Shown here piece by piece: positions 44,649-54,096 of a stretch of DNA of 64,000 bases. The stretch's first letter is position 1, and the number at the start of each line of letters is the position of its first letter. Below the pieces are notes generated by a model. It was not told the DNA's origin. It searched no databases and saw only the letters and a program-made list of their open reading frames with translations. Source of the DNA: an uncultured Arenicella sp. Lineage in GTDB: Bacteria; Pseudomonadota; Gammaproteobacteria; Arenicellales; Arenicellaceae. The stretch is from assembly GCA_938045295.1 (NCBI GenBank), contig CALINO010000073.1, positions 19,268 to 83,267 of the forward strand. Direction: 5' to 3'. The position numbers were made by a program, and so were the translations under genes.

Positions 44649-45059
44649 ATGGATCAATCAACCGCAGATATGAAATGGTTTTATCGAGTCTTGCTCATTC
44701 TGTTGGCAGGCGGCTTAAGTTATGTGGTCATTCAACCCAGCTATAATTTTGCACACTGGGTGCCACACAGTTTTTTACGCCGGATAGGAATCAGTTATGA
44801 CGCCCTACTTTGGGCCGAACAAAATGCCGACATTTTCTTGCACTTTTTTGGCGCCGCATTATTAACACTGCTGATACACCACGCCAAGTTACCGATACTG
44901 CGCCGCTGGCGCTCTTCATCATTCATTATAGTTTGTATTTTATGTGTTGGCGCTGAAGTGGCTCAGTATTTTATTGGCCGAGGTGTAGAAAGTGGTGATT
45001 TACTACTCGGAATTTGCGGCAGTTTCATGGCATACTTGGCAATTGATAAAAATAGATAA
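44649..45059 (+). CDS. VanZ-like membrane protein
   Basis: 136 residues from ATG 44649 (TTG 44634 is the other option; GTGAGAAT lies just upstream of the ATG). Three to four hydrophobic segments: 8-27 (VLLILLAGGLSYVVIQ), about 62-78, about 88-104 and about 112-130. The block ADIFLHFFGAALLTLLIHHA followed by AEVAQYFIGRGVESGDLLL has the spacing of VanZ-like proteins (DKxxHFxGY...EVxQxFxxGR.x.xxDxxxN). The role is unknown; it does not by itself indicate teicoplanin resistance. Divergent from recJ. Confidence 0.7.
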   Translation: MDQSTADMKWFYRVLLILLAGGLSYVVIQPSYNFAHWVPHSFLRRIGISYDALLWAEQNADIFLHFFGAALLTLLIHHAKLPILRRWRSSSFIIVCILCVGAEVAQYFIGRGVESGDLLLGICGSFMAYLAIDKNR

Positions 45060-45131
45060 TTTATTACTCAATTCCGTAAAAAACCTTTTCTTATTACATT
45101 GCGACTTATTAGTCACAATGATCAATAAGTG

Positions 45132-45162
45132 GCGTAAAAATGAAAAGCATTTGTTTTTACGC
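45132..45162 (+). terminator. Hairpin after the VanZ-like gene
   Basis: GCGTAAAAA (45132-45140) pairs with TTTTTACGC (45154-45162), with an inner AAATG/CATTT possibility in the loop. It lies 73 nt after the VanZ-like stop. No T tail follows, so it may be a weak terminator. Another stem with one mismatch lies near 45099-45120. Confidence 0.35.
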
Positions 45163-45288
45163 AACCCAATTTAGGTACGAACTTTTACGCCGCGTTAATC
45201 TCTTTACTTGATGCGGGATATTGAGTCATGAACTATTAACAATAAACATTGATCATACTCGGGCTAGTTTTAGAAAAGGTAAGCTTCC

Positions 45289-48200
45289 TTGAACACTAAA
45301 AACCAAAATACCGCGCCAGATGGCATGACAACAAGCTTGTTTTCAGACATTGAACGTCGCGCACAGAATCTTTCATTAAATGGCACTAAACATCCTTTTA
45401 AGTGGCACCAGAATATAGACGGTCTCATTTCAGAGAAAAATGTTGAAAGAATTCGCCACCAACTGAAGAAGTTAGCCGTCGATGACTACGTAGCCAAAGT
45501 CTTAGACGGGGCTGAATCAGCCGCTAGGCCAAGTGCCAAATCTATCGTCAGCAAGCTGCGTGGAAAAATTCACAATGAATTTGAGCTTGGGCCACTGTAC
45601 AGCGTTGAGATCTCATTAGAGCACAACAGCGCAGACTCAGAGCAACCAGCACCAGCACGACGCATTGCCTTTATTGTGCAGAACCGTCATGTGGCTAATG
45701 GCGTATGGAGCCCGGAACATCATTTAGAAGCTTGTCGCCTTGCTACGGAGTACTCATCACGCGCAGTGCCCATTGTCACATTTATGGACACACCAGGCGC
45801 TGATGCAGGCACTGAGGCCAATGCGGCAAACCAAGCGCACACCATTTCACGGCTGATTGCCGTTATGGCGGCAGTGAAAGTTCCAACGCTGGGCATCATC
45901 TACGGTTTAGGCTATTCCGGTGGTGCCATACCTTTGGCCGCCACCAACGTATTGCTGGCGGTTAAAGACGCGGCGTTTAACACCATTCAACCCAAAGGTT
46001 TGGCCAACATTGCTCGACAATATAATTTGTCTTGGCAAGAAAGCGCACGCTACGTAGGCGTATCGCCGTCAGAACTGTACCGCAGTGGCGCGATTGATGG
46101 CGTAATTGACTGGAAGCCTGAGGCAGACTCTGAAGAAGTTGATAATCTAGTTTCGGCAATCTTCACTGGCATTCAAGAAATTGAAGCCGACGCTAAACGA
46201 GAAGTGCTTGAAAACCCGTTAGTAGCGGCCGACTACGTTAACAATGTTCGCACTGAGAAACTGCATAAAAAAGCCTTTGATGAACTGCAACACGCAGCCA
46301 ACTTTGAGCTTTATGGAGAATTGGCTGAATACCCCAGTGTGTATTCACACGCCATGCAGTATTTGCGCTCACTTTCCATGCGTTGCCGCATTCATTCAGA
46401 AACCATTGAAACGTACGGGCGCTTGGCTGAAGAAGAAATTCCTAAAGGCGACTTGGCGCAACGAACCACGCAAATGCGCAAAGTGGCTTTTGAACAATGG
46501 CTTTCTGACCCAGAGAAGTTAGTTTACAACGAGCATTTAGCCAAAGGCTGGGCCAACTTACGACAAAAACAAGATGAGTTAAATAATGACCGCAGCAAAA
46601 TCACGGCATTAATTCTTGGCGACCCACAAAGTAATTACAAAAGCGCACAAAAAAGTTTTTGTTTTGAATTGTGCTTGTATTTGTACAACCGCTGGAAGTC
46701 AGACGCGGCGTTTAACTTCGTTGAGATGAACCGCAAGCTGGAATCTATCACTGAGAACAACCCCGAGTTTTTAAATAAGCCTGAATCTGACATTACCCTA
46801 TTAGACGCACTGAACGAACCAAGCCTGAAAGAAATCATGCAGGCTCAATTTCGCGACATTTTGGTGTTCGATGCGTTGTATAACAACATCGTAGATAACT
46901 TTGGTGACATTGCCGAAGAATCGCAAGCGTTTCAGTCTCTGTCACAAGACACATTGCAGAGAATTCTAGATACCTCTTTGGAAAAAGTGGCCAACAGTGT
47001 CAGTGGCTCCATGAGCGACAAAGCGGTTGATAGCGACATTAAAGCTGAATTCGCCAAATGGCTAAACCACTTCGTTAAATACGACCGACGTGGCGACTTT
47101 TTGTCTGACGTAGAAGAGTGGAAACGAGTCAACTTTCCACGCATGTCTGATTCGTTATTAGTACTTATTACCTATTTCTTTGAAACTCTAGTACCGCGTT
47201 TCATTGATTCGCAGATGAATGGTAAAACCTACAATGGCCAGATCAACCCTTGGCGCATTGGTAAACGCAAAGACTTCTGGAATCAGCTCAACATTGCGTA
47301 TCAAGACTTATTAGTACAACGCGTCCTAACGTCTTATAAGCGCCAAAAGTTAGCCACGGTTGATGCGTTTAAAGAAACATTGTTCACTGAGTTCAGTGAA
47401 ACTAACGCCAATAAAATGACGGCCAACCCGGTACAATTCCCAGGTTTTCGGCAATCTATTGAAAAAGCACTGAACAACGATGTAACCCCATGCGGCGTAG
47501 TAACCGGCATTGGCGAGATCAAGCTCAATGAAGAAGGCAAAACCGCCAAAGTTGGTGCGTTAATTTCAAACGTAGCCTTCCAAGCGGGCGCGTTTGACAT
47601 GGCGGGTGCAGAAAAATTGTGCGCCTTGCTGATTGACTGTGCCGAGCAAGGGTTACCAATCGTATGCTTCGTATCATCGGGCGGCATGCAAACCAAAGAA
47701 GGCCCAAGTTCATTGTTCTCAATGGCCATTGTGAATGATCGCATTACCAATTTTATTGCTGAAACCGGTTTGCCGATTGTAATCTTTGGTTTTGGTGACT
47801 GTACGGGTGGTTCGCAAGCCAGTTTTGTAACCCACCCATTAGTACATACTTACTACTTTAGTGGCACCGACATGCCGTTCGCTGGCCGAGTGGTTGTGCC
47901 GTCGTTCTTACCGTCGATGGCCACCACCTCAAACTATTTGGCCAATAACTCTGGCGCCATGCAAGGCTTGGTTAAACACCCTTTTGCGGAAGGCTTAGAC
48001 GAAAAGCTGCAAGAAGTGGATGCCAACATCACTCTGCCCGATCAAAGCATTGGCGAAGTGGTTAACAAAGTTATTTCCGGCATTGCCAGCGTTGAAGACA
48101 AAGCGCACAACCCAACCGTGCACCGCGCTGTTGATCAAATGGGCGATATTGAGAAAGTGCTTATTCACGCCCGTGGTTGCACCGCGGTGAAACTGATCCG

Positions 48201-49878
48201 TGTTGCACAAGCACAAGGTCATAAAGTGCTATTAGTCCAATCTGACCCAGACATGGGCTCAGTCGCGTGTGACATGCTCACCGAGCAAGACGAAGTGGTT
48301 TGCTTAGGCGGCCAAACACCTGGCGAAAGCTATTTGAATGGCCTGTCGGTAGTCACCATAGCCAAAAACCGTGGAGCAACCGCTCTGCACCCCGGTATTG
48401 GTTTCTTATCTGAAAACGCAGGCTTTGCCCGCTTATGCCGCGCCAATGGGTTAAATTTTGTTGGCCCTAAAGCCAGCAGCATGGACACCATGGGCAACAA
48501 ATCAAACGCGATTAACACGGCCATGGCGAACAAGGTGCCTGTGGTGCCCGGCTCTCACGGTATTTTAACCAGCGCTGAAGCCACCGCCAAAGTAGCCGAA
48601 GAAATTGGCTACCCAGTATTACTGAAAGCCGTACACGGCGGCGGCGGTAAAGGCATTAAGGTAGTGCGCAGCGCTTCTGAAATTAAAGATGCGTTCAACA
48701 ACGTATACAGTGAAGCACGCAGCGCATTTGGCAACGGCGATCTTTACTTAGAAAAATTTGTTGAGTCAATGCGCCACATTGAAGTGCAAATTTTACGTGA
48801 CCGCCACGGCAACACGAAAGTGTTGGGGCTGCGTGATTGCACAGTACAACGTAATAATCAAAAGGTACTGGAAGAGTCCGGCTCAACCATGCTGCCTAAA
48901 AATTTAGAAAAGCAAGCCTACCAATGCGCTGAAGATTTAGCCAACGCGGTTGATTACTTTGGTGCCGGCACGGTTGAGTTTATCTACGATCTTAAATCAG
49001 ACGCCATTTACTTTATGGAAATGAACACGCGTTTACAGGTAGAACACCCTGTAACTGAGTGGACGTCTGGCGTCAATATTGTGGGCAAACAGTACGAAAT
49101 TGCCGAAGGCGGTTCTATTGCTGACATCAAAGCTGGCAGCAACGGCTTTTCAATTGAGGCTCGCATTACCGCGGAAAAAGCTCGCTTAGACTCCGAGGGC
49201 ACGATTGACTTCCTGCCCACACCGGGCTTGGTAACGGAATGCAAATTCCCTGAAGGCGACCACATTGAAGTCATTGCCTCTGTGTCTGAAGGCAAAACCA
49301 TTTCTCCGTTCTACGACAGCATGATTGCGCAGTTAGTGGTGCACGGTAAAAATCGTAAAGACGCCATCAAGAAGTTGATTGAAGCCTTAGACAACACCGT
49401 CATTAAAGGCGTGTGCACTAACATGTCACTGTTAAAGCGCATACTTAATGACACCACCTTTATCAAAGGCGACTACGATACTGGCTACTTACCGGCCTTT
49501 TTAGACACCTTAGATAAAGACCAAGTGGTTGAAGAAATGGCTTATACCGGCGTGGACAAAGCCGACAGTGATTTAGAAAGCCTGAAAATTGCAGGTACCG
49601 ACGAAATCAAAGTCATTTCTCCGATGACCGGTATTTACTACTCAACACCCACGCCTAACGACCCAGAGTTTGTACAAGTGGGCGACACCGTCAATCTAAG
49701 CCAGACGTTGTGCCAGGTAGAAGCAATGAAGCTCTTTACACACATTTCATTGTCTTCAGTGCCCGGCTCCGGTGAGATTTTCACCGCCGACAACAACTAC
49801 GAAGTGGTGCGCGTTAACCAAACCAACGGTGCGCAGGTTAACTCAGGCGACTTACTGTTTGTGGTAAAGCCTGTCTAA
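45289..49878 (+). CDS. Fused biotin-dependent acyl-CoA carboxylase (CT-BC-BCCP in one chain)
   Basis: 1529 residues from TTG 45289 (AAAAGGT about 9 nt upstream; ATG 45325 is also possible). Order of domains: a carboxyltransferase alpha-like crotonase domain (about 95-330; GLGYSGGAIPLA at 206-217); a helical region of about 370 residues that I cannot assign; a carboxyltransferase beta-like domain (about 710-930; SSGGMQTKEGPSS near 797-809, no zinc finger); biotin carboxylase (about 960-1400; HPGIGFLSEN, ATP-loop HGGGGKGIK at 1116-1124, EMNTRLQVEHPVTE near 1244); and a C-terminal biotinyl domain with EAMKL (biotin Lys1481). It carries all parts for ATP-dependent carboxylation of an acyl-CoA. 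The order differs from yeast ACC and from bacterial split ACC. Substrate unknown. Confidence 0.88.
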   Translation: MNTKNQNTAPDGMTTSLFSDIERRAQNLSLNGTKHPFKWHQNIDGLISEKNVERIRHQLKKLAVDDYVAKVLDGAESAARPSAKSIVSKLRGKIHNEFELGPLYSVEISLEHNSADSEQPAPARRIAFIVQNRHVANGVWSPEHHLEACRLATEYSSRAVPIVTFMDTPGADAGTEANAANQAHTISRLIAVMAAVKVPTLGIIYGLGYSGGAIPLAATNVLLAVKDAAFNTIQPKGLANIARQYNLSWQESARYVGVSPSELYRSGAIDGVIDWKPEADSEEVDNLVSAIFTGIQEIEADAKREVLENPLVAADYVNNVRTEKLHKKAFDELQHAANFELYGELAEYPSVYSHAMQYLRSLSMRCRIHSETIETYGRLAEEEIPKGDLAQRTTQMRKVAFEQWLSDPEKLVYNEHLAKGWANLRQKQDELNNDRSKITALILGDPQSNYKSAQKSFCFELCLYLYNRWKSDAAFNFVEMNRKLESITENNPEFLNKPESDITLLDALNEPSLKEIMQAQFRDILVFDALYNNIVDNFGDIAEESQAFQSLSQDTLQRILDTSLEKVANSVSGSMSDKAVDSDIKAEFAKWLNHFVKYDRRGDFLSDVEEWKRVNFPRMSDSLLVLITYFFETLVPRFIDSQMNGKTYNGQINPWRIGKRKDFWNQLNIAYQDLLVQRVLTSYKRQKLATVDAFKETLFTEFSETNANKMTANPVQFPGFRQSIEKALNNDVTPCGVVTGIGEIKLNEEGKTAKVGALISNVAFQAGAFDMAGAEKLCALLIDCAEQGLPIVCFVSSGGMQTKEGPSSLFSMAIVNDRITNFIAETGLPIVIFGFGDCTGGSQASFVTHPLVHTYYFSGTDMPFAGRVVVPSFLPSMATTSNYLANNSGAMQGLVKHPFAEGLDEKLQEVDANITLPDQSIGEVVNKVISGIASVEDKAHNPTVHRAVDQMGDIEKVLIHARGCTAVKLIRVAQAQGHKVLLVQSDPDMGSVACDMLTEQDEVVCLGGQTPGESYLNGLSVVTIAKNRGATALHPGIGFLSENAGFARLCRANGLNFVGPKASSMDTMGNKSNAINTAMANKVPVVPGSHGILTSAEATAKVAEEIGYPVLLKAVHGGGGKGIKVVRSASEIKDAFNNVYSEARSAFGNGDLYLEKFVESMRHIEVQILRDRHGNTKVLGLRDCTVQRNNQKVLEESGSTMLPKNLEKQAYQCAEDLANAVDYFGAGTVEFIYDLKSDAIYFMEMNTRLQVEHPVTEWTSGVNIVGKQYEIAEGGSIADIKAGSNGFSIEARITAEKARLDSEGTIDFLPTPGLVTECKFPEGDHIEVIASVSEGKTISPFYDSMIAQLVVHGKNRKDAIKKLIEALDNTVIKGVCTNMSLLKRILNDTTFIKGDYDTGYLPAFLDTLDKDQVVEEMAYTGVDKADSDLESLKIAGTDEIKVISPMTGIYYSTPTPNDPEFVQVGDTVNLSQTLCQVEAMKLFTHISLSSVPGSGEIFTADNNYEVVRVNQTNGAQVNSGDLLFVVKPV

Positions 49879-49907
49879 CAAAACAGATCACCACAACTGG
49901 CACATTA

Positions 49908-49935
49908 GTAACGGCTCCTACCAAGGGGTCGTTAC
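49908..49935 (+). terminator. Hairpin after the carboxylase gene
   Basis: GTAACGGCTCC (49908-49918) pairs with GGGGTCGTTAC (49925-49935) with two G-T wobbles and a 6-nt loop, 30 nt after the stop. No clear T run follows, so its role as a terminator is uncertain. Confidence 0.35.
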
Positions 49936-50021
49936 TGTATCTGCCCCTCGCTAAACATTCATCTGCATTGTTTATAGTTAGACTGCCTTTATCATTAACA
50001 CACCAGCAATGACACCAAACT

Positions 50022-50864
50022 ATGAACATCAACGATCCGCAAGCCAACAGTGGCCTGAAACCGCCGTCAAAATTGTCATTGCTTTTAGAAGCCCGAGCGG
50101 TTTTAGACTTGCTCTCGGTGCCTTTTTCATTATTGAGCAGCAAGCTGTCACCTAACCGCAGTGACGGCGCACTGCCTATTATTATGTTTCCGGGCTTTGG
50201 TTCGGGCGAAGGTTATTTGAAAGGCTTAGAACGCTACCTCAATAATTTAGGCTACGTCACCGAAGGCTGGGGCTTAGGAAAAAATTTAGCGGGCTTGAAT
50301 ATAAAGCACACACTCGAAGACCTATCTCCGATCTGGGACATAGAGTACCCACAAGATTACACGCCTGAAACGTATAAAGGCGAAGGTGGCGTTGCAGCTT
50401 TATGCGAGCAAGCCATTGAGCGAGTTACACAGCGCAGTGCCGAACTTGAGTCACCGGTAGTAATTATTGGTTGGAGCTTAGGCGGCTATATTGCGCGCGA
50501 ATGCGCCCGCGAGTTACCTCAAGAGGTGACGCAAGTTATCACCTTTGGCGCACCCGTTGTGGGTGGCCCCAAATACAGCCGTGCCGCCGATTATTTTAAA
50601 AAGAAAAACTTTGACTTAGATTGGATCGAAGAATCGGTGAGAAAGAGAAACAAAATTCCAATCCAGCAGCCCATCACCGCCATTTACAGCAACTCAGATG
50701 GCATCGTGTCTGGAGAATCTGCCATCGACACCATCAGCCCTAACGTTACCAATATTGAAGTAAACGCCGCGCACTTAGGCATGGGGTTTAACCGAAAAAT
50801 ATGGAAAATTGTGCAACACGCACTGCACACCGAGTCACAAAACCGTCTTAGTAAAACGGCATAG
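50022..50864 (+). CDS. Alpha/beta-hydrolase, lipase/esterase-like
   Basis: 280 residues. The strand-then-loop IIMFPGFGSGEGYLKGL (oxyanion hole region) is followed by the nucleophile elbow IIGWSLGGYIA (Ser in GWSLGG). Probable acid in IYSNSDGIVSG and His in NAAHLGMGF near the C-terminus complete a Ser-Asp-His triad. ITFGAPVVGG also recalls lipases. No signal peptide: the N-terminus is polar, so it is probably cytosolic. Substrate unknown. It starts about 140 bp after the carboxylase. Confidence 0.8.
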   Translation: MNINDPQANSGLKPPSKLSLLLEARAVLDLLSVPFSLLSSKLSPNRSDGALPIIMFPGFGSGEGYLKGLERYLNNLGYVTEGWGLGKNLAGLNIKHTLEDLSPIWDIEYPQDYTPETYKGEGGVAALCEQAIERVTQRSAELESPVVIIGWSLGGYIARECARELPQEVTQVITFGAPVVGGPKYSRAADYFKKKNFDLDWIEESVRKRNKIPIQQPITAIYSNSDGIVSGESAIDTISPNVTNIEVNAAHLGMGFNRKIWKIVQHALHTESQNRLSKTA

Positions 50865-50922
50865 TTTAAAGCCCACTCATACTTAAATATCACTCTCCTT
50901 GTTAGTTTTTAAGTACAACCAA

Positions 50923-51648
50923 TTAGGTGACGGTCTGTGAGCTTTGATAACCCTCTAATACACCCACTGGCACATTATCACCCACCGAGTAACTGAGAAT
51001 TTTACTCAGGTGAGTAATTGGCATGCCGGTTTCTTGCTGCCAATGGTTGAAGGCGTTCTGAATATTTTTTAAATCGCGCTGGCTGGTGGCTTTGTCATTA
51101 GTTTCAACACCACTGGCAATTAAAGCTGCAATCACATCACCAGTTAAAATAAAGCTATCTTTGCCTGTAAAACGTAAAAACCACTGGGCTGTTTTGCCAC
51201 CCAAACGCGCGCCGTTTTTATGCAAAAATTTCATTAGCCCCACTTGGTCTGTGACTGGCCATTGCGCAAAAAATGCACCGAAGCTGCCATGCTCAGCCGC
51301 CACTTCATCAATCATCGCGGCATTATGAAACACGGTTTCGATTTTTTGCCAGTTACGAATAATGCGTGTGTCTTCCGCGTAGGCTTCCCACTCTTCGGGC
51401 GACTTGGTCAATAGCTGACCTAAATCAAAACCGTGAAAAGCCTCTTCAAAACCAGACCATTTAGCGGTGATAACTCGCCAATGAAAACCTGCATTAAATA
51501 CGCAGCGTGTTATTTGAGCTAAGTAACGTTCATCAGCAACGGCCTTGAGCTGTTTTTCTGTGCTTGGCTTGGTTAGCAAACGAGCCAATGCTTTCTCGCC
51601 GCCCTTTCGCTTAATAGCCGCTTGATGTATGTGTTTAAATTTTTTCAT
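50923..51648 (-). CDS. DNA-3-methyladenine glycosylase I-like (HhH base-excision) protein
   Basis: 241 residues. It resembles the TAG-related family (Pfam adenine glycosylase) in the middle: CVFNAGFHWRVITAKWSGFEEAFHGFD contains an aromatic/Phe-Glu base pocket like Tag's FNAGLSW-type segment, followed by IIRNWQKIETVFHNA. Zinc ligands of classical Tag (an N-terminal Cys/His and C-terminal pair) are not obvious, so it may be a Tag relative with different specificity. Role in excising alkylated bases is inferred from the family. Single gene, convergent with the hydrolase. Confidence 0.72.
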   Translation of the reverse strand: MKKFKHIHQAAIKRKGGEKALARLLTKPSTEKQLKAVADERYLAQITRCVFNAGFHWRVITAKWSGFEEAFHGFDLGQLLTKSPEEWEAYAEDTRIIRNWQKIETVFHNAAMIDEVAAEHGSFGAFFAQWPVTDQVGLMKFLHKNGARLGGKTAQWFLRFTGKDSFILTGDVIAALIASGVETNDKATSQRDLKNIQNAFNHWQQETGMPITHLSKILSYSVGDNVPVGVLEGYQSSQTVT

Positions 51649-51725
51649 TATTGGTCTTGATAATAAGCTTTGTGACTTTTACCGAAATGCACATTCAACG
51701 CGCCCTGCAACCACGCATTAACGAC

Positions 51726-52241
51726 CTAAGAAGCCAGCATGGCCGCCAGTTTATGAATGGTATTTAAATTACGCCCGGTACTAGTAACACCAAGGCAGGC
51801 GTCAATATTGGCCACCAATTTAGAGCGGCCAATTCCGTTTTGAGCATGCAGGTAAAACACATTATCAACTAATTGATAGCGCTCGCCGCCTGCGACTAAA
51901 CTCTCTAGCTTCTCAGTATCAAGGGCTGGCTGACTTTTACAAAAATAAAAATGCACTTGCTTACCTTCAAACTCAGAGTAAGGATTATTGCTGATGGCAA
52001 GTTCAAATTCAGGCTGGCTAAACACCCACACTTGAGGGCTGAAGCCAAATTTGCGAAGAATAAGATCACGCACTTCTTGCTCTGGGTTTTGCTTACTTTG
52101 AAGTAAGATATTGCCGCTTTGAATGTAGGTTTTTACGCCCCCAAAACCGGCGGTTTGCAGTGCGCTTTTCAGTTCTTTCATTGGCAATAGGTTGTTACCA
52201 CCCACATTCACCGCTCTAAGCAAAATAATATAGGTTTGCAT
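51726..52241 (-). CDS. DUF1697 protein
   Basis: 171 residues, the usual size. The N-terminus has the DUF1697 hallmark LLRAVNVGGNNLLPMKELK, then YIQSGNILL, and the C-terminal NGIGRSKLVAN and STGRNLNTIHKL. The structure of relatives suggests two alpha/beta subdomains; no enzymatic or binding function is known. Intergenic gaps of 60-80 bp separate it from both neighbours on the minus strand. Confidence 0.85.
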   Translation of the reverse strand: MQTYIILLRAVNVGGNNLLPMKELKSALQTAGFGGVKTYIQSGNILLQSKQNPEQEVRDLILRKFGFSPQVWVFSQPEFELAISNNPYSEFEGKQVHFYFCKSQPALDTEKLESLVAGGERYQLVDNVFYLHAQNGIGRSKLVANIDACLGVTSTGRNLNTIHKLAAMLAS

Positions 52242-52302
52242 TTACCTTGCCTCGTGCTTTAACTAGGCACAATTGAACTAAAAAGGACTTTCATCGAGCT
52301 GC

Positions 52303-53472
52303 TTATTTCGGAGAAACAAGCAACAACGAAGCACCATCGCCATCAGTTAATATGGCCACATTACCAGAGGCGGCCATAACAACATCGCGCAAGCGGCCTG
52401 TCACCTCGTCAAACAACGCATATTGGGTAAAAGCATCGCTGCGAGTATCAACCGCATATAATTGTCGATCCACCAAGGTTGTCACTAACAAATGTTGTTG
52501 CAATTGAGGGAATGCGGCCTCTTGCTCTGAGTAGTAAAACGCCATTCCAGATGGCGCTAGTGATGGCGTCCAATTAATAATGGGCTGCTGCATGCCTTCA
52601 TATTCGGTGAACGGCGTAATCATGGCTCCTGAATAATCTTTACCGTAAGTGATTATCGGCCAACCATAGTTAAGTTTAGGCTTAATAATATTCAGTTCAT
52701 CGCCACCAGCAGGCCCGTGTTCGTGACTGAAAATACGCTGTTCTACCGTGTCGTACACCAACCCTTGTGGATTACGGTGCCCCAATGAATAGATGGCATG
52801 CGTGTTTGCATCCTCTTCGGCTACAAAAGGGTTATCACTCGGGATGCTGCCATCGGTGTTGATGCGCAGTATTTTTCCAATCTGGCTGGACATTTTTTGC
52901 GCTTCTTCGCGAAAATCATAGCCATCACCACTGGTGAGCATTAAGGTATTATCAGGCAATAGCAACAGCCGGCCGGCGTAATGCACCGCAGTGTTTTTCA
53001 CGTCGTTTATTTCAAAAATTGACTTAACATTAGAAAATTTGCCATCTTGAAATTGAGCAGAAGCAACGGCAATGCGGTTTTCGTCTTCATCACCTTTGGC
53101 GTATGACAGATACAGAGTTCCGTTTTCAGCGAAATCACTACCTTTGATAATGTCGAGCAACCCACCTTGGGATTTCACATACAGCGGTTTAAGGCCAATA
53201 TCATGACGAGTTTGCCCCTGCTCACTGATGTGCACTATGTGACCATCTCTTTCAGTAACCAACCATTCACCTTCGGATATTTCGACCATACTCCAGGGCG
53301 AATTAAGGCCAGTACCAATCGTCTCAAGCTGATAGTCCAAATCCAGTTTGTCATACTCTTTTGCCTGCAGCGCGGTGTTTACGCTCAGTAACACACTGAG
53401 GCACAATAAAGTACGAAGGATAAGCACCGGCGCGATGCCCAAATTAGAAACGGATTGCCACGCAACCTTCAC
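52303..53472 (-). CDS. PQQ-dependent sugar dehydrogenase (soluble glucose/aldose dehydrogenase type)
   Basis: Starts tentatively at GTG 53472; the open frame reaches 53586 but that would overlap the divergent gene by 70 bp. 389 residues with a signal peptide (about LILRTLLCLSVLLSVNTALQA, cleaved before KEYD). Six-bladed propeller of the glucose/sorbosone dehydrogenase family: NSPWSM, LLDIIKGSDF, SLGHRNPQGLVYD, SHEHGPAGGDELN and LNYGWP are family blocks, with the latter two near the PQQ and calcium site. It would oxidise aldoses in the periplasm. It depends on PQQ supply from elsewhere in the genome. Confidence 0.85.
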   Translation of the reverse strand: MKVAWQSVSNLGIAPVLILRTLLCLSVLLSVNTALQAKEYDKLDLDYQLETIGTGLNSPWSMVEISEGEWLVTERDGHIVHISEQGQTRHDIGLKPLYVKSQGGLLDIIKGSDFAENGTLYLSYAKGDEDENRIAVASAQFQDGKFSNVKSIFEINDVKNTAVHYAGRLLLLPDNTLMLTSGDGYDFREEAQKMSSQIGKILRINTDGSIPSDNPFVAEEDANTHAIYSLGHRNPQGLVYDTVEQRIFSHEHGPAGGDELNIIKPKLNYGWPIITYGKDYSGAMITPFTEYEGMQQPIINWTPSLAPSGMAFYYSEQEAAFPQLQQHLLVTTLVDRQLYAVDTRSDAFTQYALFDEVTGRLRDVVMAASGNVAILTDGDGASLLLVSPK

Positions 53473-53516
53473 TTTGGTAGTGTAATGGTCAAAGGAAAAT
53501 TTAAACCTGCCAACCC

Positions 53517-53993
53517 ATGATCCAGCGAATAGTTGATTTTTTAATACGTTACATTCCATCATTTTTACTTGCTTGGTTAGTTGCATTCAGTATAGCTAGC
53601 GTGTCCCATACTCAATTTATTGTCAACGGTTTGACTTCGGTACACGCCGATATTTCTTTTGCTCAGCGCCTCAGTATGACATCACATGACTGGCTAGGCT
53701 TATACAAAGGTTACGGCCTGTTCATTGCCATAGGGCTGCTAATTGCATTTGTGGTTGCGGCTATTTTAATCTATTTCGCACGCAAAAAATTCACCAATCC
53801 TGAACGCATTTTATACCCGCTTGCTGGCGCATGCGCATTGGCCACTATTTTACTCAGCATGGAGTATTTATTTAATGTTGTCGCGATTGCTGGCGCCAGA
53901 GGCTGGGGCTTTTACGGTCAACTAGCGGCTGGCGCACTGGGGGGCTGGATGTTCTTTAAAATGACATCGAGACACTTAAAAGACAGCACTTAA
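53517..53993 (+). CDS. Hypothetical membrane protein, four transmembrane segments
   Basis: 158 residues. Hydrophobic segments at about 10-28 (YIPSFLLAWLVAFSIASV), 66-90 (GLFIAIGLLIAFVVAAILIY), 100-120 and 133-146. No family recognised. The start (ATG 53517) is not supported by a strong ribosome-binding site. It is divergent from the sugar dehydrogenase gene and ends at a shared terminator with fumarase. Confidence 0.7.
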   Translation: MIQRIVDFLIRYIPSFLLAWLVAFSIASVSHTQFIVNGLTSVHADISFAQRLSMTSHDWLGLYKGYGLFIAIGLLIAFVVAAILIYFARKKFTNPERILYPLAGACALATILLSMEYLFNVVAIAGARGWGFYGQLAAGALGGWMFFKMTSRHLKDST

Positions 53994-54016
53994 ATCATAA
54001 AATTAAAAAAATGCAC

Positions 54017-54046
54017 AAAAAAGGGCTGAATTAACAGCCCTTTTTT
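54017..54046. terminator. Bidirectional terminator between the membrane protein and fumarase
   Basis: AAAAAAGGGCTG (54017-54028), a 6-nt loop, CAGCCCTTTTTT (54035-54046): a perfect 12-bp stem with A/T runs on both sides, between convergent genes. Confidence 0.85.
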
Positions 54047-54096
54047 ATACCGGTTTTCACTCTAACATTTACATGCTAGTTAAGAGTGCGCACCTA

